5,226 bases of DNA, from contig JASLCY010000278.1 in NCBI GenBank assembly GCA_030151925.1, forward strand, positions 1-5,226. The letters are read 5' to 3'. The notes below the pieces were generated by a model. That model saw only the letters and a program-made list of their open reading frames with translations. It was not told the DNA's origin and did no database searches. Within the stretch, counting starts at the first letter, position 1, and each line of letters begins with the position of its first letter. Positions 1 through 5,226 of the stretch are shown here, piece by piece. Both the position numbers and the translations under genes were made by a program. Source of the DNA: Oligoflexus sp. (GTDB lineage Bacteria; Bdellovibrionota_B; Oligoflexia; Oligoflexales; Oligoflexaceae).

Positions 1-702
1 TGGCCCTTGAACATGATCGCCCTGGGTTATGAGCCGAGGAACGGCCTGCGCTGGCTCGCGGCCCTGGCGAACCTCGCGCTGATCTATTATTCCGCGTCGA
101 GGACCGTGCAGCTCGTGGCCTTGCTCGCGGCCGTGGTCTTCTACTTCATGCACTTCAAAGGCAGGACCCGCTGGATCATGCTCGGCGGGCTGATTCTGGG
201 GCTGGCCTTGGTCTTCTCGACCGAAAACAAGATCTCGCATCGCCTGAAGAATATGGGCGCGGAGAAGCTCTCCGAAGAGAAGGAGAGCCCCTATGCCGAC
301 GATAGGATAGCCTTCGCCATCGTGCATTGGAACATGGTGAAAGAGCGGCCGCTCCTCGGCCACGGCATCAACCTCGATAGGCCTTACCGGGTCCCCTATT
401 ACGAAGCGATAGGGCTCCACGACTTCAAGAAGGCTTACGAAGCGCATAACCAGCTTCTGCAGCTCGCGGCCGAAGGCGGCCTCCTCGCGGCGCTCGCCTT
501 CCTCGCCTGGATGGTCAGCATCCACTTCGTGGGACGCGACGCTCCGCGACCGGTGAGGCAGATCCGCGATTTCACGATGCTCTGCCTCTTCCTCGGCGGG
601 CTCACGCAAAACGCTTATTTCGATGGGGAAGTGCGTTTCGCGCTCATGACCGTCCTGGGTTTTTATTATGCGAGCGGATTCTCGAGAAGGGTGTCCTTGT
701 AA
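1..702 (+). CDS. O-antigen polymerase/ligase-like membrane protein (Wzy/WaaL superfamily), C-terminal part, 5' partial
   Basis: The frame is open to the left edge, so the N-terminus lies outside the window; the TTG at 7 and ATG at 13 are probably internal codons. About 233 residues are visible. Counting from the TTG, hydrophobic stretches lie near residues 14-30, 34-50, 56-71, 150-175, 189-200 and 208-224, with a long polar, presumably periplasmic, loop at about 72-147. The family signature is clear: S-A-S-R-T at 29-33, the loop motif R-P-L-L-G-H-G at 114-120, and H147-N148 followed by nine residues, then G158-L-L-A. This nearly matches the H-[NSQ]-x9-G-x-x-[GTY] pattern I recall for O-antigen ligases. 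The family joins or transfers lipid-linked glycans in the inner membrane. Polymerase and ligase cannot be separated from this fragment. It converges on, and overlaps by 37 bases, the minus-strand SDR gene. Arginine is often AGG here (7 of 17), unlike the neighbouring genes. Confidence 0.85.
   Translation, partial: WPLNMIALGYEPRNGLRWLAALANLALIYYSASRTVQLVALLAAVVFYFMHFKGRTRWIMLGGLILGLALVFSTENKISHRLKNMGAEKLSEEKESPYADDRIAFAIVHWNMVKERPLLGHGINLDRPYRVPYYEAIGLHDFKKAYEAHNQLLQLAAEGGLLAALAFLAWMVSIHFVGRDAPRPVRQIRDFTMLCLFLGGLTQNAYFDGEVRFALMTVLGFYYASGFSRRVSL
666..702. other. Tail-to-tail coding overlap of the polymerase/ligase and SDR genes
   Basis: The last 12 codons of the polymerase/ligase gene (stop 700-702) overlap the last 12 codons of the SDR gene (stop 666-668, minus strand). 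A perfect 10-base palindrome, TTCTCGAGAA, lies at 679-688 within it. With no loop and no U-run on either strand it is not a standard terminator, so transcripts from both sides probably run into each other. Confidence 0.7.
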
Positions 703-1625
703 TACTGGACCGTTTTCTTGAGGCCGGCCTCGAGCGAGGTGCTCGTCTCAAAGCCCAGCGTATGCCGAGCCAAGCTCAGATCAGGCCTGAGAGGGGTATG
801 GGCGTAAGCATCTTCCTCGCGCCGCTGGTAGACGATCTGGGAACGGCTGCCGGTCCATTCCAGGACCTTCTCGGCTATGCTCGCCGCCGGCCAGGCTTGG
901 TCGGACCCCAGATTGATCGCCCCGTTGAAATCATCGAGTTCGCCGAGGGCGACCAAGCCCTTCACCAAATCCTCGATATAACAGAGCGAATAGGATTCGC
1001 TGCCATCTCCGTAGAGGAGCAGGTCCGAACCCAGCACGGCCTGGTGGATCAGCTGCCCGACCAGGGACTCCTCGATCTCCGGCATCCGCGGCCCATAGGT
1101 CGGGAAGATCCGGGCGATGCGGCTATCGACGTTATGCATGCGGTGATACTCGGTCGCGAGGGTTTCCGCGATGCGCAGCCCTTCCACGAAAGAACCGTCG
1201 ACCGCGAGGGGATTCACCTGGCCCCACGAACTCTCAGCGAGCAGACCCGCGGAACCGGAGCCGTAGACCGCGCCGCTGCTCGCCAGCACGTAACGGGCGC
1301 CGGTGCGTTTGGCGAGCCCCAGCAGATGCAGGGAACCCTGGAAAGCGGTCTTGAGCGTTTGGATCGGCTGCGCTCCATAGGTCTGGGGATCAGGCGGCAT
1401 CGTGCAATTGACGATCAGCTCGACTTCGGCGCGGACCGGCTCGATCAGGTCGTGCCGCAGGACTTCGAAATTGAAGTGGCTGAGGATGCGCGAAAGATAA
1501 TCCTTGCTGCCGGTGCTGAAGTTGTCGAGACAAAGGACTTCCCAGCCCTTCTTCAAATAGGCTTCGCAAAGATGGCTTCCGATGAAGCCGGCGCCCCCCG
1601 CAATCAGTACCCGCGACTTGCCCAT
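666..1625 (-). CDS. NAD-binding SDR protein resembling UDP-glucuronate decarboxylase, with degenerate active site (candidate pseudoenzyme)
   Basis: This 319-residue extended SDR starts at an ATG five bases after a GAGGTG ribosome site; a TTG one codon upstream is less likely. The Rossmann motif G10-G-A-G-F-I-G16 and D34-N-F-S-T-G match UDP-glucuronate decarboxylases (UXS), as do L-R-H-D near 56-59, W-G-Q-V-N-P near 134-139, A-R-I-F near 171-174, T-Y-G-P-R-M at 176-181 and Y-G-D-G at 205-208. UXS enzymes make UDP-xylose from UDP-glucuronate in the cytoplasm. Seen here, however, the SDR Tyr-x-x-x-Lys is Phe146 and Leu150, the usual Thr-Ser-Glu before V-Y-G is S117-G118-A119, the Asn of F-N-T-Y-G is Pro175, and the Arg of G-D-G-x-x-x-R is Tyr212. 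Length and frame are normal, so this is not an obvious decayed gene. I infer a non-catalytic or altered role; classical decarboxylase or epimerase activity is unlikely. It is the last gene of the minus-strand run. Confidence 0.85.
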   Translation of the reverse strand: MGKSRVLIAGGAGFIGSHLCEAYLKKGWEVLCLDNFSTGSKDYLSRILSHFNFEVLRHDLIEPVRAEVELIVNCTMPPDPQTYGAQPIQTLKTAFQGSLHLLGLAKRTGARYVLASSGAVYGSGSAGLLAESSWGQVNPLAVDGSFVEGLRIAETLATEYHRMHNVDSRIARIFPTYGPRMPEIEESLVGQLIHQAVLGSDLLLYGDGSESYSLCYIEDLVKGLVALGELDDFNGAINLGSDQAWPAASIAEKVLEWTGSRSQIVYQRREEDAYAHTPLRPDLSLARHTLGFETSTSLEAGLKKTVQYYKDTLLENPLA

Positions 1626-1630
1626 CAACG

Positions 1631-1636
1631 CACCTC
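1631..1636 (-). promoter_or_regulatory. Ribosome binding site for the SDR gene
   Basis: GAGGTG on the minus strand ends five bases before the ATG at 1625. It decides between that ATG and the TTG immediately upstream (1626-1628), which would leave only two bases of spacing. Confidence 0.6.
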
Positions 1637-1657
1637 GCCCAGGAGAGATTTTCTTTC

Positions 1658-1672
1658 GAATTTATCAAATTC
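1658..1672. repeat. Short AT-rich inverted repeat at the end of glycosyltransferase 2
   Basis: GAATTT and AAATTC flank a three-base loop and straddle the TGA stop of glycosyltransferase 2. No U-run follows on the minus strand, and the stem is only six base pairs and AT-rich, so I do not call a terminator. It may be chance, or a weak structure between two co-transcribed genes. Confidence 0.3.
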
Positions 1673-2792
1673 CCCGGGCAGCGGCCAGATTTAGATGACG
1701 GTAAAAATCGAGATGCGCGGCCACCATGCGATCCGCGGTGAATTCCAGGCTTCGGTCGTGGCAGCGGGCGGCTAAGGCTTGAGCAGCCTCGGGACTCTCG
1801 TAGAGGCGGCGCAGGGCCTCGAACAGGGCCACGGACGAGGGCGGGATGGCGATAGGGAGGCCGGTGAAGTCCGAACCGATCAATTCAGAATAAATACCGA
1901 CGTCCGTCCCGACCAGCGGCCGCGAAACATGGGCGGCTTCCAGGAACACGAGACCGAAGGCTTCATAATAACTCGGCAGGCAGAAGACGTCGCTCGCCGC
2001 GAAGTGGGCTTTGATATCGGTCACATGCCCGCGGAAGTCGACGTGCTCGCCCAGGCCCATGACCTTCGCCTGGTTTTTCCAGCCCTCCTGATTCTTGGCG
2101 TCCTGCCCCAGCACCACGAGCCGCCAGTGCAGGCCCTGCTTGAGGGCGAGGGACAGGGCTCCCAGCAGTTCACCGAGGCCCTTCTTGCGATGGTCGTTGG
2201 AGGCAAAACTGATGGTGAATTCCGGCCGACGCGCAGGCAGAGGCCCCTTGGGGCCGCCTATGTCCACTCCGTTCTCGATCCGCGTGATGCGGCCCTCGGT
2301 CTGCGGATAATAGAGGGCTATCTCCCGCTCGACCGAAGGGCTTACGGCGATGATAGGGATATTGCGCCGGTAATTGAGCCCTTCGACGAGGAGTATCAGC
2401 GCATGCATGGGATTCAGGAAGAGGGTCGCGTATTCGCCGAAGCGCCATTTGCAGGCGACCCAAGCGCGGTGGCAGGCGTGAGCGGTCATCACATCCTGGA
2501 CGAGGGTCGTGCCGACGCCGAGGTTGTGGATGCAGTCGAAAGATCGACGTTTCCTCAACAGCCAGAGGGTGCTCACGATCACGGTAAGGGCGTAATTCAG
2601 AAAGGGCAGCTTGAGGTTCGGCACCTTCAAAGCCTGGTGCATAGCCTGGTAAGGCCCTCGATAAGCGGCGTTGGTCGAGAGAATGGTGATGCTGTGCCCT
2701 TCCCGGGCCAAACCATCGACGATCGGTGCGAGCAGCTTGGAAAAGCTGTTCTTCGTTTCGTCGAAGTGAGGCAGGACATAACAAAAACGCAT
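1665..2792 (-). CDS. GT-B glycosyltransferase, family 4-like (glycosyltransferase 2)
   Basis: This is a 375-residue cytoplasmic or membrane-associated retaining glycosyltransferase that would add a sugar from a nucleotide donor to the growing lipid-linked glycan; donor and acceptor cannot be told. The N-terminal acceptor domain starts with M-R-F-C-Y-V-L-P and holds D-V-M-T-A-H-A-C-H-R-A-W at 100-111. The linker has I-A-V-S-P-S at 148-153 and R-I-E-N-G-V-D at 171-177. The C-terminal donor domain has N-D-H-R-K-K-G-L at 199-206, giving the usual basic residue (K203 or K204), and a proper E-x7-E motif, E277-A-F-G-L-V-F-L-E285. Length is normal for the family. The frame runs open a further 45 codons upstream, but those overlap the preceding gene and look nothing like a GT N-terminus, so I start at 2792. 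A weak GTGAG lies seven bases upstream. It begins 16 bases after glycosyltransferase 1 ends, which implies co-transcription. The A-H-A-C-H-R-A-W stretch recalls WaaG-like LPS glycosyltransferases, a weak hint. Confidence 0.88.
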   Translation of the reverse strand: MRFCYVLPHFDETKNSFSKLLAPIVDGLAREGHSITILSTNAAYRGPYQAMHQALKVPNLKLPFLNYALTVIVSTLWLLRKRRSFDCIHNLGVGTTLVQDVMTAHACHRAWVACKWRFGEYATLFLNPMHALILLVEGLNYRRNIPIIAVSPSVEREIALYYPQTEGRITRIENGVDIGGPKGPLPARRPEFTISFASNDHRKKGLGELLGALSLALKQGLHWRLVVLGQDAKNQEGWKNQAKVMGLGEHVDFRGHVTDIKAHFAASDVFCLPSYYEAFGLVFLEAAHVSRPLVGTDVGIYSELIGSDFTGLPIAIPPSSVALFEALRRLYESPEAAQALAARCHDRSLEFTADRMVAAHLDFYRHLNLAAARGI

Positions 2793-2808
2793 GGCTGGGC
2801 TCACGTTG

Positions 2809-3774
2809 TTAACGAGACGGTTCAAGGTCGAGGATCTGTCGCCACGCAGCCCAGAACTGCTCCGGGCTGAACTCTTTCCGCACGGTTTCCCTGGCTCCGG
2901 CTCCCAGTTTGAGCCGCAAGGCCTCATCGCCCTTCAGCCGCTCGATCTGGGCTATCATCCCCGCCGCGTCCTGAGCGAGCAGGCCGTTGACGCCGTCGCG
3001 GATAGGCGAAGTGGGGTTGACCAGCGAAACCACCGGCTGCCCGAGCAGCATCGCCTCGAGGCTCCCGAGATTATAACCGTCCCCCTGTTCGGGAGGAATG
3101 GGGTAGACGTAGAAGTGCGCCGCCGAGAAACGAGCGACGAACTCCGGAAAATCCTTGGGTATGATAGCTCCAGGAATATCCGGGTTGTAACCGATGATAT
3201 CGATGCTCCCGGTCTTCAGCACCTGTTCGAGGACGGGCCAGCCCAGTTCACCGCCGCGCTCCTTGATGCGGTTGCCGACAAACGCTCCGCGAACCTCGTC
3301 CGTCTTCCGCGGCGCGAGGAGCTCCGGCGCGAAAGGTACCGGAAAATTCTTGGCCACGGCGCAGGGCACTCGCCAATCAAGGCGTTTCGATTCGCTGACC
3401 GACATGACCTTGAGCCCGAAGGCCTTTTGCCAGAACAGGACGATCCCGCGTTTGAACAGGCTTTTCACGCGGTTTACGAAGGTGTCGCGGAAGAGGTTGA
3501 TATGGATGACGAAGATGAGGCGTTTTCTCTGCAAGGGGAAGAGCCAGAGCAGCGTTTTGAGCGTATGGCAGATGATGTAGGAATAGGCGCCCGCATGGAT
3601 CTGCTCCCGGGCGTCCTCGAAGGCCACGAGCCGGAAATTCGCCGGCACGGGCCTCGCCCGGACGTTCCAGCTCAAATCGAGATCGCCCTTTTTCACGACC
3701 ACGTCGAACTCTTCGCCGAGGCCAGCCAGCGCGCAGAGATAGGATTCGTGATGGTTGAACGTCAGGAATTTCAT
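2809..3774 (-). CDS. Divergent GT-B glycosyltransferase (glycosyltransferase 1)
   Basis: The 321-residue protein is short for a GT4 enzyme (often 350-400). It opens with M-K-F-L-T-F-N-H-H-E-S-Y, and the N-terminal domain is reduced. A linker-like stretch, V-M-S-V-S-E-S-K, lies at 123-130, and the donor domain begins around 162 with G-A-F-V-G-N-R. The donor-site region Q-G-D-G-Y-N-L-G-S-L-E-A-M at 230-242 is followed by G-Q-P-V-V-S and a typical D-G-V-N-G-L-L at 260-266. The usual E-x7-E is here D232-x7-E240, a conservative change of the first acid. The expected role is sugar transfer onto the lipid-linked repeat unit at the inner-membrane cytoplasmic face; the sugar is unknown. The ATG at 3774 has an AGGA ten bases upstream, a slightly long spacing. 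An ATG at 3781 is out of frame with it. It follows the methyltransferase by 30 bases and precedes glycosyltransferase 2 by 16, so it sits inside the operon. Confidence 0.8.
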   Translation of the reverse strand: MKFLTFNHHESYLCALAGLGEEFDVVVKKGDLDLSWNVRARPVPANFRLVAFEDAREQIHAGAYSYIICHTLKTLLWLFPLQRKRLIFVIHINLFRDTFVNRVKSLFKRGIVLFWQKAFGLKVMSVSESKRLDWRVPCAVAKNFPVPFAPELLAPRKTDEVRGAFVGNRIKERGGELGWPVLEQVLKTGSIDIIGYNPDIPGAIIPKDFPEFVARFSAAHFYVYPIPPEQGDGYNLGSLEAMLLGQPVVSLVNPTSPIRDGVNGLLAQDAAGMIAQIERLKGDEALRLKLGAGARETVRKEFSPEQFWAAWRQILDLEPSR

Positions 3775-3804
3775 AGGGCATAGGTCCTAAGGCTGTGCGG
3801 ACGT

Positions 3805-4599
3805 TTAGAGCTTGTCATCGGCCAGGGCGTAGTTCGCGGCCTCAAAATACCGGGAATCGCGGCCTTTCAACGAAGCCGCGGGTTCACCGGCCTTCGCCAC
3901 GAAAACGAGCATCTCGCCGTCGAGCCGGCAGCCGCGGATGAACAGCTTCACGACCTTCCCCAGCAGGGTGAAGAGCGGATCCTTGAACGTGCCCCAGAAA
4001 TTGCCGACCGACGTCAGTCGCTGCAGCTGGTAGCCGATCTCGCGGAACATGTATTCCATCTGGAAGCTCAGGATCGGCGAGATGTGGCGCTGCGATTCGA
4101 TATCGGCGAGACCGAAGTGCTTCGGTTCGCCCTTGATCAGGAACTTCAGGCGGGCGATCCATTGCTCGGTGTTCGGCACGGTGACGACCAGCGTCCCGCC
4201 CGGCTTGAGCAGGCTGTGCAGTTCTTTGAGCAGGTGCCGCGGGTTGTCGAGATGCTCGATGATCTCCACCGCGGTGATGAGGTCGAAGCGTTGGTCGAAC
4301 TGCTCGGCGAAAGGGCGGTTGAGGTCTACGCTCTTCACGGGGATGCCCGAGAGCTTGAAGTCGGCGACGTCCAGTTCGATCGCCGACAGGTCGCGGAATC
4401 CCTGAGCCCGCAAACGAGCCAAGAAAGCCCCGCTTCCGGCGGCCACGTCGAGGACCTTGGACTCGGGAGAAAGCCCCAGCCCCTGAATGATCTCGGCCAA
4501 ACCCCGGTGCCCGCCAGGCGCACAACGTTCGACGAGGCCTTCAAACCGTTCCTGCCGTCTGACCCAAAGCCCGCTCAAAGTGCCTCCTCGCACGTACAT
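3805..4599 (-). CDS. Class I SAM-dependent methyltransferase (UbiG/Methyltransf_23-like)
   Basis: The protein is 264 residues from the ATG at 4599, or 257 from a TTG at 4578. SAM-binding motifs are in order: V-L-D-V-A-A-G-S-G at 49-57 (motif I), A-I-E-L-D at 73-77 (acidic end of strand 2), a D-L-N around 92-94, V-E-I-I-E-H-L at 111-117 and L-K-P-G-G at 131-135. These place it with small-molecule O- or C-methyltransferases; there is no membrane segment. In a glycan locus the likely acceptor is a sugar, as repeat-unit decoration or a chain-terminating cap, but that is inference from the neighbours only. The ATG has no visible ribosome site, whereas the TTG has AGGAGG just upstream, so the shorter form is quite plausible. 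It is the first gene after the 78-base gap that follows the flippase gene, and it may have its own promoter. Confidence 0.88.
   Translation of the reverse strand: MYVRGGTLSGLWVRRQERFEGLVERCAPGGHRGLAEIIQGLGLSPESKVLDVAAGSGAFLARLRAQGFRDLSAIELDVADFKLSGIPVKSVDLNRPFAEQFDQRFDLITAVEIIEHLDNPRHLLKELHSLLKPGGTLVVTVPNTEQWIARLKFLIKGEPKHFGLADIESQRHISPILSFQMEYMFREIGYQLQRLTSVGNFWGTFKDPLFTLLGKVVKLFIRGCRLDGEMLVFVAKAGEPAASLKGRDSRYFEAANYALADDKL
4583..4588 (-). promoter_or_regulatory. Strong Shine-Dalgarno inside the methyltransferase frame, pointing to a TTG start at 4578
   Basis: AGGAGG on the minus strand lies four bases before a TTG codon (4576-4578) that is in frame with the methyltransferase. The upstream in-frame ATG at 4599 has no purine-rich site before it. 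The spacing is short for the full hexamer, but an overlapping GAGG would sit seven bases away. Confidence 0.45.
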
Positions 4600-4605
4600 T
4601 CGCTT

Positions 4606-4614
4606 GATATACCA
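4606..4614 (-). promoter_or_regulatory. Possible extended -10 promoter element for the methyltransferase-to-SDR operon
   Basis: TGGTATATC on the minus strand fits an extended -10 (TG-n-TATAnT type, last base off). Transcription would start near 4598-4600, leaving the AGGAGG and TTG start in a short leader. No convincing -35 is seen at 16-18 bases; a TTGCGA lies 20 bases upstream. The gap 4600-4677 is visibly AT-richer than the genes around it. Confidence 0.3.
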
Positions 4615-4677
4615 TGCTTAAATGAATAGATTCGCAAAATAGATGATCTCGTAGTCAAACACAAGCTTCGCCTCACT

Positions 4678-5226
4678 TTAAAGAGAACGCACCTTCGCCA
4701 CGATCCACTTCACCTCGCGGATATTCATCAGGGCGAGGGCGATCGCATAGACGAGACCGCCGACCCCGACGTTCACCACGAATACAGGCGTATGCAAGAG
4801 GTGCAGCACCAGGCTCATCACGCCGCCGGCGAGGAACGGGAAGAAAAACGCCGACCAGGGAATCCGCGTAATATAAGAACGCACGGAATGCAGGAGGTAA
4901 AGGCCGATGCCGAACTTGCCGGCGATCACGCCATAGGCCACGGCCTTCAGACCATGATCACGCAGGGTCCATACGAAGAGCGGCAACACCGCGATATAAC
5001 CCAGGCCCGCGCGGATGATGGGCCAGGGGCGGCCGCGCGACATCAGGAGCTGCAGCCCGAACACCGAGATAAGCAAGGTTCCGAGCATGCTGAGGCTGAG
5101 GAGGCTCATCAGGCCTCTGGCCGAGTCCGGGAGGTTCGTGAACACCGTGCGCACCACGAAATCATCGACATAGGGCAGGCCGCAGACGATAGGCGCGACG
5201 ATCGCGCTCATGAACCAGAGGCTGAA
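4678..5226 (-). CDS. Wzx/MATE-type polysaccharide flippase, C-terminal part, 5' partial
   Basis: The frame is open to the right edge (F-S-L-W-F precedes the first visible Met at 5211), so the gene starts outside the window; 182 residues are visible. Counting from that Met, there are about five hydrophobic segments near 34-57, 65-83, 88-109, 119-140 and 142-162, with short basic loops (S-R-G-R at 58-61, R-S-Y-I-T-R at 111-116) and a basic tail ending V-R-S-L. The spacing of helices, with a break of the R-D-H-G-L-K-A-V-A-Y-G type between two of them, resembles the C-terminal half of Wzx/MviN-like lipid-linked oligosaccharide flippases of the MOP superfamily. Such a protein would move the undecaprenyl-linked repeat unit to the periplasm for the polymerase. 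No catalytic motif exists to confirm the call, so it rests on helix pattern and neighbours. Arginine codons are mostly CGN, as in the rest of the minus-strand genes. Confidence 0.75.
   Translation of the reverse strand, partial: FSLWFMSAIVAPIVCGLPYVDDFVVRTVFTNLPDSARGLMSLLSLSMLGTLLISVFGLQLLMSRGRPWPIIRAGLGYIAVLPLFVWTLRDHGLKAVAYGVIAGKFGIGLYLLHSVRSYITRIPWSAFFFPFLAGGVMSLVLHLLHTPVFVVNVGVGGLVYAIALALMNIREVKWIVAKVRSL

Noticed and set aside
762..1694. Long plus-strand open frame (310 codons) opposite the SDR gene
   Set aside because: It is codon-for-codon in register with the real gene. Such antisense frames stay open simply because TTA, CTA and TCA codons are rare in this GC-rich sequence. The translation shows no family motif.
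1779..2870. Long plus-strand open frame (363 codons) opposite glycosyltransferase 2
   Set aside because: Same in-register antisense effect; the minus-strand frame carries clear GT-B motifs and the plus-strand translation has none.
2793..2927. Upstream 45-codon extension of glycosyltransferase 2
   Set aside because: It overlaps the end of glycosyltransferase 1 by more than 110 bases and encodes a polar, non-homologous stretch; the ATG at 2792 starts exactly at the typical GT-B first strand.
2791..3783. Long plus-strand open frame (330 codons) opposite glycosyltransferase 1
   Set aside because: In register with the minus-strand gene, covering it almost exactly; low-complexity acidic and basic translation with no recognisable domain.
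4084..4629. Plus-strand open frame (181 codons) opposite the methyltransferase
   Set aside because: Again the in-register mirror of a gene with complete SAM-binding motifs.
4600..4677. Possible terminator after the flippase gene
   Set aside because: The gap is AT-richer and contains small palindromes (AAGCTT, CTTTAAAG), but there is no GC-rich stem followed by a U-run on the minus strand.

Overview
The window is a piece of a surface-polysaccharide (O-antigen, capsule or exopolysaccharide) biosynthesis locus from a GC-rich, probably Gram-negative bacterium. That reading rests on the gene set: a Wzy/WaaL-type polymerase or ligase, a Wzx-type flippase, two GT-B glycosyltransferases, a SAM methyltransferase and a nucleotide-sugar short-chain dehydrogenase/reductase. 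The species cannot be named from this sequence. There are no RNA genes, CRISPR arrays, insertion sequences or intact mobile elements that I can see.

Layout. A plus-strand gene enters from the left edge and ends at 702: the C-terminal part of an O-antigen polymerase/ligase-like membrane protein. Everything else is on the minus strand and reads right to left: flippase C-terminus (edge to 4678), a 78-base AT-richer gap, methyltransferase (4599 to 3805), glycosyltransferase 1 (3774 to 2809), glycosyltransferase 2 (2792 to 1665), and a UDP-glucuronate-decarboxylase-like SDR protein (1625 to 666). The last four are separated by only 30, 16 and 39 bases and look like one transcription unit. The 3' ends of the SDR gene and the polymerase gene overlap tail to tail by 37 bases.

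Working together, the two glycosyltransferases would extend a lipid-linked repeat unit at the cytoplasmic face, the methyltransferase could decorate or cap it, the flippase would move it across the inner membrane, and the polymerase/ligase would join units or attach the chain on the periplasmic side.

The most notable point is the SDR protein. Its closest recognisable relatives are UDP-glucuronate decarboxylases, and its NAD-binding half is intact, but the catalytic Tyr and Lys, the Ser-Glu pair, an active-site Asn and a substrate-binding Arg are all replaced while the reading frame stays open. It is a candidate pseudoenzyme or repurposed SDR. Second, the polymerase/ligase gene uses the arginine codon AGG far more than its neighbours, which suggests a different origin. 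Most of the window otherwise looks like ordinary accessory glycan biosynthesis.
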